From Microbispora rosea subsp. aerata (lineage in GTDB: Bacteria; Actinomycetota; Actinomycetes; Streptosporangiales; Streptosporangiaceae): DNA of 64,000 nucleotides. Shown one piece after another: positions 24,098 through 31,248 of the stretch (position 1 is the first letter of the stretch; each line of letters begins with the position of its first letter). Below the pieces are notes generated by a model, which was not told the DNA's origin, made no database searches, and saw nothing but the letters and a program-made list of their open reading frames with translations. The stretch is taken from positions 62,001 to 126,000 of the forward strand of contig NZ_BMPY01000007.1 in NCBI RefSeq assembly GCF_014647835.1. Reading direction: 5' to 3'. The translations under genes and the position numbers were made by a program.

Positions 24098-25404
24098 GCG
24101 CCCCACTCCGCCGTCTCGGGCACGGGCGCGACGAACCCCGGGGGCACGGCGACCGCGCCGAGCACGCGGGCGCCCTGCCGGGCGAGCTGCCGTACGGCCT
24201 GGGTGACCTCCGGCGAGGTCGTCCGGCGCAGGCCGACCAGTAGCAGGGCGGCGTCGGGATGAGCGGAGCGGCCGGTCACGATCGTCACCGGCACGAGGTG
24301 GGCCAGCGAGGTGCCGAGGCCCTTGGCGAGCAGCCTGGCCGCGCTCCCCGTCCCCGCGAGGCTCCGTGTCCCCCTGCCGTCGAGGCCCCGCGCCCCCACG
24401 CTTTCGACGAGCAGCCGGTGGGGCCCGCCGCCCAGGGACGTGGCGACGGCGGCGGCCATCTCGTCGAGGAAGGCCGAGTCCGGCCTGGCGGGAAGCTCGG
24501 CGAGCAGCGGCAGGCCGCACAGCCTCTCGACGTCCGCGCAGGTGCGAATGCGGGTGTCCAGCCGGTCGCGGCAGAAGGCGGCCCCCGCCCCGGCGAGAAC
24601 GCCGAGGAAGAGGCCGCTGCCGAGGAAGAGCGGCGGGCTCGGATGGTCCGGCCGCTCGGGCGGCCTGGCGGGGCTGATCACGGTGCCCGGCGTCACCGCG
24701 ACGGTCTTGAGCGCGTCGTAGCGCAGCGTGAGGTCCGACACCTGCCGGGCGAGCATGGCCTGCCGCCGCGTCGTCCCCAGCGCCGCCGTGCCCCCGGTGG
24801 CCGTGCCCCCGGTGGCCGTGGCCCCGGTGGTCGTGGCCCCGGTGGTCGTGGTCTGGGTCGTCGCGGCCTGGTCGAGGTCGCCCTCGACCGCGCGCAGCCG
24901 CGCCGCGATCAGCTTGAGCTGGGCGTCGATCGCGGCCTCCGCGGCGCGGGCGCGGTTGCGCAGGTACGCCTCCGCGTACGCCTGGGCTCCCGCCGCCGCG
25001 GCCCGGGCATCGGATGCCGAGTAAGAAATGGCGAGAATGGCGGAATTGGGAGGCACGTCCACTGTCACGTGCTCCCGTAATTCCTCCGGGTCCGGATTTT
25101 TCAGTATTCCGGCGGCCAGGGTGGAGACGACCGCGGACCGGGCGACCTGTGATTCGGTGTCGAGATTGAGCGGTTCTCTTTGCCGGGCGGTCGGCACGTT
25201 GAACTGTTCCTGCACGCCGGTCGGCAGCACCTGCACCTGGGCGACCGCGGTGTAGCGCGGGGGCGTCAGCGCGAGCGCGGCGGCCCCGCCGCCCACTCCC
25301 GCGAGCAGGCAGGCGGCGGCGATCAGGCGCCTGCGCCCGAGCACCGAACCGTACTCCGCGAGACTGCGATCCACGCGGCCCTGGCTGTGCGGCGGCAGGC
25401 TCAT
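24094..25404 (-). CDS. Wzz/CapA-like chain-length protein with degenerate kinase-like tail
   Basis: A 436-residue protein: first membrane helix about residues 27-47, outer domain to about 255, second helix about 258-278, then a cytoplasmic tail. The tail begins like Wzc/CpsD tyrosine kinases (DRLDTRIRTCADVERLCGLPLLAELP), but no Walker A (GxxxxGKS) follows and the residues expected for ATP binding are missing, so it is probably a non-catalytic remnant. Residues 182-210 are a Thr/Gly/Ala repeat made of 15-base units. First gene of the six-gene operon; its ATG at 25404 follows the divergent promoter region. Confidence 0.82.
   Translation of the reverse strand: MSLPPHSQGRVDRSLAEYGSVLGRRRLIAAACLLAGVGGGAAALALTPPRYTAVAQVQVLPTGVQEQFNVPTARQREPLNLDTESQVARSAVVSTLAAGILKNPDPEELREHVTVDVPPNSAILAISYSASDARAAAAGAQAYAEAYLRNRARAAEAAIDAQLKLIAARLRAVEGDLDQAATTQTTTTGATTTGATATGGTATGGTAALGTTRRQAMLARQVSDLTLRYDALKTVAVTPGTVISPARPPERPDHPSPPLFLGSGLFLGVLAGAGAAFCRDRLDTRIRTCADVERLCGLPLLAELPARPDSAFLDEMAAAVATSLGGGPHRLLVESVGARGLDGRGTRSLAGTGSAARLLAKGLGTSLAHLVPVTIVTGRSAHPDAALLLVGLRRTTSPEVTQAVRQLARQGARVLGAVAVPPGFVAPVPETAEWGA
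24786..24862 (-). repeat. Five 15-bp in-frame repeats in the chain-length gene
   Basis: About five copies of CCGTGCCCCCGGTGG-type units encode TTTGA/TATGG pentapeptides within the outer domain. Confidence 0.85.
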
Positions 25405-25720
25405 GGAACTCCCCCGTGCCCTCGTCCGTCACGCGGCCCGGCGCCGGTGGTGGGGCGGCCGGGTGCAGCCACCGGGGGCGGGCGCGTTCGTGGTCCCGGC
25501 GGCGGTCCCGCGGGATCCGGTCTCGAACTATAAGCCGCTGCGAAGTTTCGTCCCCGGCTATTTCCGAATTCAGGCTGGGCAATGGCCGCTCAATTAGCCG
25601 ATGAAAACGGATATTTCCGTACACGTGAGATGAGGAAACGCCCTCCAATGGCCCGGGAATTGGTGGGATGGTGTTTGCCCATCGGTTCATTGCGAGGTCT
25701 GCCGAGGACAAGGGGGCGCG
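25405..25720. promoter_or_regulatory. Divergent promoter region of the polysaccharide operon and the GH26-like gene
   Basis: This 316-base gap is locally AT-rich (25520-25680), unlike its surroundings. On the minus strand TATAGT (about 25527-25532) is a fair -10 for the six-gene operon. I see no clear repeat that would mark an operator. Confidence 0.45.
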
Positions 25721-26752
25721 ATGAGACGCATCGCCGGTGTGGCCGTACTGGTGGCGGGGGCGTGCGCGACGGCCTGCACGGGCACCGCCACGAGCGGGCC
25801 GGTGCCGGGCGGCGGTGCCGGGACGAAACCGGTCGCCTGCGCGGTCACGGACAAGCTCATCCCGACGTGCGGGGCGTGGTGGGGGATCGCGCCCGACGTC
25901 TTCTCCGGGCGCGGCCCGATCCGCTCCGTGGAGATGGCCGAACGGCGCATGGGCCGCCGGGCCGACATCGTGCACGTCTATCACCGGGGCGGCGAGCTGT
26001 TTCCCACCCGGGAGGAACGGGAGATCGCCAAGGGCCCCCGGCTGCTGCTGGTGAACTGGAAACCGGCGCTCGACCACACCTGGGCCGAGGTCGCCCGCGG
26101 CGAGGTGGACGGGCGCATCGACCGGCTCGCCGAGCACATCCGGCGCACCTTTCCCCAGCGGTTCTTCCTGACGATCCACCACGAGCCCGAAAACGACGTG
26201 CGCGAGGGCGTGGGATACTCGGCCACCGACTACGTCGCCATGTATCGCCACGTGGTGAACCGCCTGCGGGAGCGGGGCGTACGCAACGCGGTGACCGTGA
26301 TGACCTACATGGGCGCGCCCAACTGGGCGGTCAAGCCGTGGTTCGGCAAGCTCTACCCGGGCGACGACGTCGTCGACTGGGTGGCCTACGACCCGTACGC
26401 CGACGGCCGGGTGAACGACTTCGCCGGGCTGGTCGACAAGACCCGGCCCGACGCGCCGGGCTGGCCCGGGTTCTACCGCTGGATGCAGGCCAGGTTTCCG
26501 GCCAAGCCGATCATGGTGGCCGAGTGGGGCGTCTTCGAACGGCCCGGAGCGCCCGGCTTCAAGCGCGACTTCTTCGAGTCGGTTCAGCGCCAGATCGGGG
26601 ACTATCCCCAGATCAAGGCCCTGGTCTACTTCGACTCGCCGCTGGCGCCCCGGGGGGACACCAGGTTCGACACCACGCCGGGCGCGACCCGGGCCTTCGC
26701 GCAGCTCGCGCGGATGCCCCGCTTCACGTCCACCCCGGTGCCGCCGTCCTGA
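25721..26752 (+). CDS. Secreted GH26-like glycoside hydrolase (probable lipoprotein)
   Basis: A 343-residue exported protein. The signal segment (MRRIAGVAVLVAGACATAC) ends in cysteines at 15 and 19, so lipid anchoring is likely though the lipobox is weak. The catalytic domain resembles family 26: HHEPEND (about residue 146) holds the candidate acid/base Glu and VAEWGVF (about 266) the nucleophile Glu. Family 26 cuts beta-mannans and related glycans. Divergent from the polysaccharide operon, it may trim or release the polymer, like glycosidases found in other capsule loci. The substrate is unproven. Confidence 0.72.
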   Translation: MRRIAGVAVLVAGACATACTGTATSGPVPGGGAGTKPVACAVTDKLIPTCGAWWGIAPDVFSGRGPIRSVEMAERRMGRRADIVHVYHRGGELFPTREEREIAKGPRLLLVNWKPALDHTWAEVARGEVDGRIDRLAEHIRRTFPQRFFLTIHHEPENDVREGVGYSATDYVAMYRHVVNRLRERGVRNAVTVMTYMGAPNWAVKPWFGKLYPGDDVVDWVAYDPYADGRVNDFAGLVDKTRPDAPGWPGFYRWMQARFPAKPIMVAEWGVFERPGAPGFKRDFFESVQRQIGDYPQIKALVYFDSPLAPRGDTRFDTTPGATRAFAQLARMPRFTSTPVPPS

Positions 26753-26932
26753 GCCGGCGCGTCCGCGCGGACCGTCGCTTCACGCCGCGCACGAGCCTCG
26801 GGAGCACGCGCTGCCCTCCCGAATGGGCCACGCCCGCGCGGAACATGGCCACGGCGCGTCGCGCGTGGGGCTTGGGGCGGTGGCCGCCGTCCTGAGCCGG
26901 CGCGTCCGCGCGGACCGTCGCTTCACGCCGCG
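26741..26932. repeat. 49-bp exact direct repeat spanning the end of the GH26-like gene
   Basis: The bases 26741-26789 recur exactly at 26884-26932, 143 bases on, with further partial match beyond. The first copy contains the last codons and stop of the hydrolase. Each copy holds the palindrome GTCCGCGCGGAC. The convergent APS-kinase gene ends 47 bases after the second copy. Could be a duplicated terminator or scar of a duplication. Confidence 0.85.
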
Positions 26933-26979
26933 TACGGGCTCGGGACCGGCGGCGCCCTCCCGAGCCGTGGACGCGGGCA

Positions 26980-28197
26980 TCAGCGGACCCAGCCGCCGGA
27001 GGTGACGAGGTTCAACACGGCGCCGACCGCGCGTTCGATCGTCATGTTCGTGGTGTCGAGGACGAGATCGGCGTCCTCCGGCTCCTCGTACGGGTCGGAG
27101 ATCCCGGTGAACTCCGGGATCAGCCCGGCCCGCGCCTTGGCGTACAGGCCCTTGCGGTCGCGGCGCTCGCATTCCTCCAGCGGCGTGGCCACGTGGATCA
27201 GCAGGAAGTCGCCGCCGACCTCCTCGACCATCGCCCGCACCTCGTCGCGGGTCGCGGCGTACGGCGCGATGGGCGCGCAGATGGCCAGGCCGCCGTGGCG
27301 GGCCACCTCGGCGGCGACGAAGCCGATCCTGCGGATGTTGCGGTCGCGGTCCTCCCGGGAGAACGTGAGCCCCGCCGACAGCATGCGCCGCACGACGTCG
27401 CCGTCCAGGTAGGTGATCGTGCGGCCGCCGCGCTCCAGCAGGGCGTCGCGCAGGCCCCGGGCGATCGTCGACTTGCCCGAACCGGACAGCCCGGTGAAGA
27501 ACACCACGAGTCCCCGCTTGTGCGGCGGCCCCGGGATCGTGACCGGCGCGGGGCCGGCGTAGTGCTCGGTGGCGCCGTAGTTGCGGGCCACGTGCTCACG
27601 GAGCTCCAGGTCGATCTCGGCGTTCTCGCGCGGCGCGAGCGGCACCGCGACCACCATCGCCCCGGGGAGCCGCTCGGCCGCCTTCAGCGCGGCGCGCACC
27701 ACGGCCGGGCCGCCCTCGCCGAAGACGAGCGGCATGAGGAGCACGGCCGCGTCCAGCTCCTCGGCCGTCGCCGCGACGTCCTCCAGCGCGGCGGAGTCGA
27801 GCGGCCCGCGCATGGTCACCGCGAGCACCTCGCCGTCCGGCAGGTCCTTGCGGACCTCCTCCGGCGTACGGCGCAGCCGGGCGAACGGGCCGTACACGGG
27901 GGCGTCGAGCGGCTCGACCGGCCCGGCGGCGTGATGGCCGTCCCGCTCGGTGATCGTCATCACCGCGACCGCCGCGCCCTCGGGGTCTTTGAGCGTCACC
28001 CGGTCGCCGGGGCCGAACTCGCCGGGGAGCGCGATCGTGATCGGGTCGGGCCAGGGCGCCCCTCCGGGCAGCCGCCCGCGCTCGACCACGCTCTCCACCT
28101 CGGCCGTGGTGAGGAAACCGGTCAGGGGCGCGTACGCCCCGGAAAGCAGCAGCTCCAGGTCGGCCAGCTCACGTGCGTCGGGCGTCCACTCGGTCAT
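26980..28197 (-). CDS. cysC: APS kinase with degenerate ATP-sulfurylase-like N-terminus
   Basis: A 405-residue protein whose C-terminal half is a complete APS kinase: Walker A GLSGSGKST (236-244), the YLDGDVVRRML substrate motif and the lid KGLYAKARAGLIPEFTGI. It makes PAPS, the sulfate donor for sulfotransferases. The N-terminal 220 residues begin like the PUA-like domain of ATP sulfurylase (LLLSGAYAPLTGFLT) but lack the HxGH-type ATP site and most of the catalytic domain, so it can hardly make APS itself. CysD/CysN at the left edge would. Convergent with the glycosidase; divergent from a sigma factor. Confidence 0.92.
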   Translation of the reverse strand: MTEWTPDARELADLELLLSGAYAPLTGFLTTAEVESVVERGRLPGGAPWPDPITIALPGEFGPGDRVTLKDPEGAAVAVMTITERDGHHAAGPVEPLDAPVYGPFARLRRTPEEVRKDLPDGEVLAVTMRGPLDSAALEDVAATAEELDAAVLLMPLVFGEGGPAVVRAALKAAERLPGAMVVAVPLAPRENAEIDLELREHVARNYGATEHYAGPAPVTIPGPPHKRGLVVFFTGLSGSGKSTIARGLRDALLERGGRTITYLDGDVVRRMLSAGLTFSREDRDRNIRRIGFVAAEVARHGGLAICAPIAPYAATRDEVRAMVEEVGGDFLLIHVATPLEECERRDRKGLYAKARAGLIPEFTGISDPYEEPEDADLVLDTTNMTIERAVGAVLNLVTSGGWVR

Positions 28198-28364
28198 GGC
28201 TTCCGTTTCCGCTCGATCGGTCCCCGCTCGGGCTGCCGCGCGGCTCGCGCGGCTCGTCCGGGGCGCAGCTCGGTGGGTTGGATACGCACCCTACTGCCAA
28301 CCGCACGCATAGCGCGCCGGCGCCGAAGGCGTCTAGAGGCAGACGCTTATCCGAGGAGGTGCTC

Positions 28365-28883
28365 GTGGACGCCGCAGAGGAGCGACGTTTCCGCGAATTC
28401 GTGTCGGCCCGCGCGCCGGCGCTCATGCGGCTGGCCTATCTGCTCACCGGAGGGGACCAGCACGCGGCGGAAGACCTGGTGCAGACCGCGCTGGCCAAGG
28501 TCGTCACCCGGTGGGGGCGGCTCGACGAGCCCGAGGCGTACGTACGGCAGGTCATGTACCGGCAGCAGATCAGCTGGTGGCGGCTCGCCCGGCGGCAGCG
28601 GGAGACCAGCGTGGCCGACGTGCCGGAGCACCCGGCGGGCCGCGCGGGCACCGACGAGGCCGAGCTGCGGCTGATCCTGCGCCGCGCGCTCGCCCGGCTG
28701 ACGCCCCGCCAGCGTGCCGTGCTCGTGCTGCGCTACCTGGAGGACCTGCCGGAGGACGAGGTGGCTCGGGTCCTCGGCTGCTCCGTGGGGACCGTGCGCA
28801 GCACCGCGCACCGGTCCCTCGCCCGGCTGCGGCAGACCGCGCCGGAACTCGCCGACCTGCGCCTGAGCGAGGTGATCTCATGA
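28365..28883 (+). CDS. SigE-family ECF RNA polymerase sigma factor
   Basis: A 172-residue group 4 sigma factor of the actinobacterial SigE50-like class. Region 2 (LMRLAYLLTGGDQHAAEDLVQTALAKVVTRW) and region 4 (LTPRQRAVLVLRYLEDLPEDEVARVLGCSVGTVRSTAHRSL) are complete. GTG at 28365 is chosen for the GAGGAGG site before it. Its stop overlaps the next start (ATGA), coupling it to a membrane protein that probably acts as its regulator. Confidence 0.92.
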   Translation: MDAAEERRFREFVSARAPALMRLAYLLTGGDQHAAEDLVQTALAKVVTRWGRLDEPEAYVRQVMYRQQISWWRLARRQRETSVADVPEHPAGRAGTDEAELRLILRRALARLTPRQRAVLVLRYLEDLPEDEVARVLGCSVGTVRSTAHRSLARLRQTAPELADLRLSEVIS

Positions 28884-30136
28884 CGCCCCGGATGCTGAAG
28901 CAGACCCTGGAGGAGTGGTCGCGGGAGGTCCGCGTGCCCGCCGACCTCGCCGACCGCGCGCTGCGCCGCCGGTCGCGGCTGCGCCTGACGAGACTCGCGG
29001 GGGCGGTTTCGTGCGCGGCCGCCGTGGCGGCCGTGGCCCTGCTGGTGCCGCTGGTCGTGATCCCGCACTTCGCCGTGGAGCCGATCTCGCGGGTCGGCGG
29101 CCCTCCGGTGGTGGTGCCCGTCCAGCCCTATCGGGAGACGAAGCCCGCCGAGGACGTGATGACCGACACCGGCAACTCCCCGCCGAAGAGGATGATCGCG
29201 GCGGGCCGGGTGGCCGTCTCCGCGTACTTCACGTGGCGGTGGCGCACCGCCGGCGGCAGGAAGGTCATGGACCGCACGTGGTATCTCCTCGACCAGGTGA
29301 CCGGGACCTACGAGAAGACCGACTGGGGCTGGGTCGAGGTCGCCCCCGGCCTGCGCTGGGCGGCGGTCCTGGAGAAGGCCCTGCCCGTGCGGAGGATCGG
29401 CATCTTCGACATGGAGGTCCGGCGGGTGCGGGCGTGGGTGCCGGTCGACCGTCCCGTGGGCGGCCTCGCCTGGTCGCCGGACGGCACGCGCCTGCTCGCC
29501 ACCGCCTATGACGATCTTCCCGACCTGGACATGACGACCGTCGACGAGCGGCAGTGTCCGACGCGGGCCGCCGCGACGCCGGAGGACGCACGGCCCCCGC
29601 GAATGATCTCCACCAGCCGGACGGGTTTCTACGTCGTCGACGTGGCGACCGCGACGGCGGGGGATTTCCACGCCGTCGATCCCTGCCTGACCGACAACAG
29701 CAACGTGCGGCGCGACTTCGGCTGGAGCGACGACGGCACGCTGGTCCGAGAGGCCAGCAACATCTGGAAGCGGCCGGACGCCTTCTACGACCTGGAGGGC
29801 AGGCCGCACGACGCGCCCGCCGGCTACGTCGTCACCGAGTCGAAGGCGGGCGTGTCGCCCGACGGCACGCTGCTCGCCGGCCCCGACGGCATGCCCACCA
29901 AGGTCACCGAGCTCTCGACGGGCAGGGTCGTGGGCCGTCAGCAGGTGCTCCAGCTTCTCGCCTGGGCCGACGACCGCCGCCTGGTCGCGCTGGGCTGCGC
30001 CGGCGCGTGCGGCAGCGAGTTCCACAACGGCCTGGTCCTGGTGAGCGTCGACGGCGAGGACAAGGTGCAGCTTTCGGTTTACCGGAAGAACAGCCAGAAG
30101 CCCGAGGAGTGGCACCCGGTGCTGACGCTCAGGTAG
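28880..30136 (+). CDS. Membrane-anchored beta-propeller protein, probable anti-sigma partner
   Basis: A 418-residue protein: a short cytoplasmic N-terminus (about 40 residues, starting TLEEWSREVRVPADLADRALRRR), one membrane helix at about 43-65 and a large outer part with WD/TolB-like repeats (GGLAWSPDGTRLLATAY; FGWSDDGTLVRE). This design is standard for proteins coupled to SigE-family sigma factors in actinobacteria. Signal sensed is unknown. Convergent with the methyltransferase four bases on. Confidence 0.8.
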   Translation: MTPRMLKQTLEEWSREVRVPADLADRALRRRSRLRLTRLAGAVSCAAAVAAVALLVPLVVIPHFAVEPISRVGGPPVVVPVQPYRETKPAEDVMTDTGNSPPKRMIAAGRVAVSAYFTWRWRTAGGRKVMDRTWYLLDQVTGTYEKTDWGWVEVAPGLRWAAVLEKALPVRRIGIFDMEVRRVRAWVPVDRPVGGLAWSPDGTRLLATAYDDLPDLDMTTVDERQCPTRAAATPEDARPPRMISTSRTGFYVVDVATATAGDFHAVDPCLTDNSNVRRDFGWSDDGTLVREASNIWKRPDAFYDLEGRPHDAPAGYVVTESKAGVSPDGTLLAGPDGMPTKVTELSTGRVVGRQQVLQLLAWADDRRLVALGCAGACGSEFHNGLVLVSVDGEDKVQLSVYRKNSQKPEEWHPVLTLR

Positions 30137-30140
30137 CGGC

Positions 30141-30872
30141 TCAGATGAGGCGGGCGAAATGGTTCTGCGGACGGCGGATCACCATGGTGATCTCGTCCTC
30201 GGTGCCGTTGAGCCCGCCTCGCGAGAGCGCGGCCACGACCCGGCAGACGAAGGCGACCAGACCGCCGTGCGGACCCCGCCGGGCCGGGCCGCTCACCGCC
30301 GAGTAGTCCTCCGCGATCATGAGCCCGCGCATCAGGCAGTACGCCTGGATGCCCTCGCGGGAGGCCAGCGGCTCGTAGATCGCCGGAAGCGGCCCCACCG
30401 CCCCGGCGGGGGCGAGCGTGCGCCACAGCGCCCGGCGCAGCCAGCGGGGGGTCACCCGGTCGCAGAAGCCGTACGCCGACTTGCGGTCGCGCATCTTGAG
30501 CAGCAGCAGCCCGCCGGGGCGCAGCCCGGCGACGAGACGGTCGAGCACGAGCTCGGCGTGCCGGATGCGTTCGAGGAGGAACGACACGTAGACGACGTCG
30601 AAGGAGCGCGGCGGGATCGGCACGAGACGCAGGTCGCCCAGGTAGGACGCCTCCAGGTCGTCGCGGCTGGCGGTGTGCGCCCGCAGGGGCGGGAGATCCT
30701 CGTCCACGCCCGTCATCCTCGGCTCGTACCGCGCCACGTCGAGGACGCCGCCCCGGCCGCACCCGGCGATGAGGATGTCGAGCCGCCGCCCGAGCTGGTC
30801 GGTCCACTGCTCGCGAATCCGCTGGCTGAACACGTCGTCCTGGTCGACGGACGACACCCGAACCTCTGTCAT
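30141..30872 (-). CDS. Class I SAM-dependent methyltransferase
   Basis: A 243-residue protein with the SAM motif ILIAGCGRGGVLDVARY near residue 32 and a motif II/III pattern (FDVVYVSFLLERI; GLRPGGLLLLKM). The C-terminus carries an extra helical part. The ATG at 30872 is chosen because conserved sequence starts soon after and longer starts have no ribosome binding site. The substrate cannot be told; lipids, sugars or small metabolites are all possible. Confidence 0.78.
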   Translation of the reverse strand: MTEVRVSSVDQDDVFSQRIREQWTDQLGRRLDILIAGCGRGGVLDVARYEPRMTGVDEDLPPLRAHTASRDDLEASYLGDLRLVPIPPRSFDVVYVSFLLERIRHAELVLDRLVAGLRPGGLLLLKMRDRKSAYGFCDRVTPRWLRRALWRTLAPAGAVGPLPAIYEPLASREGIQAYCLMRGLMIAEDYSAVSGPARRGPHGGLVAFVCRVVAALSRGGLNGTEDEITMVIRRPQNHFARLI

Positions 30873-31248
30873 GCCACTGAGCGTAACCATCCGGCGACTC
30901 TCGGTTGCGCATTTGCCGCCACTCGTCGCGGGCCGCGAGCCATACCGACGGGGCATGCCCGCACGCACGCGCCTGTGTACGCAGGTGCCTGCACGCGCGC
31001 GGGGGACGACTCACCAGGCGGCGAGTACTCCCGCCCGCAGGCGCCCGCCACGCACTTGTGGGACGACCAGCGGACCGAGGCATCGCCGGCAGCCACACGG
31101 AGCGAGGCGAATGGACAGGGCGTAGCCTTGGTAGCCGCGGCCCGGTTGGGAGCGTCTCGGGGATCTCCGCCGCAAGGGGGATCGGCCGGATGAACGGGGT
31201 CGCGTCCGCACGCCGGCTGTCTTTGTCACGGGGCTTTTGAAGGCATCG
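30873..31248. other. Intergenic region upstream of mfd
   Basis: No gene or clear regulatory signal seen in 376 bases. A stretch at 30959-31002 is rich in GCACGCGC and CAGGTGCCTG, giving several weak palindromes. The mfd ribosome binding site (GAAGG) is at 31239. Confidence 0.5.

Noticed and set aside
22505-26251. A 1248-codon open frame on the minus strand
   Set aside because: Only the part from 24097 down is the polymerase. The rest lies out of frame over the chain-length gene and antisense to the glycosidase and is open only because of GC bias.
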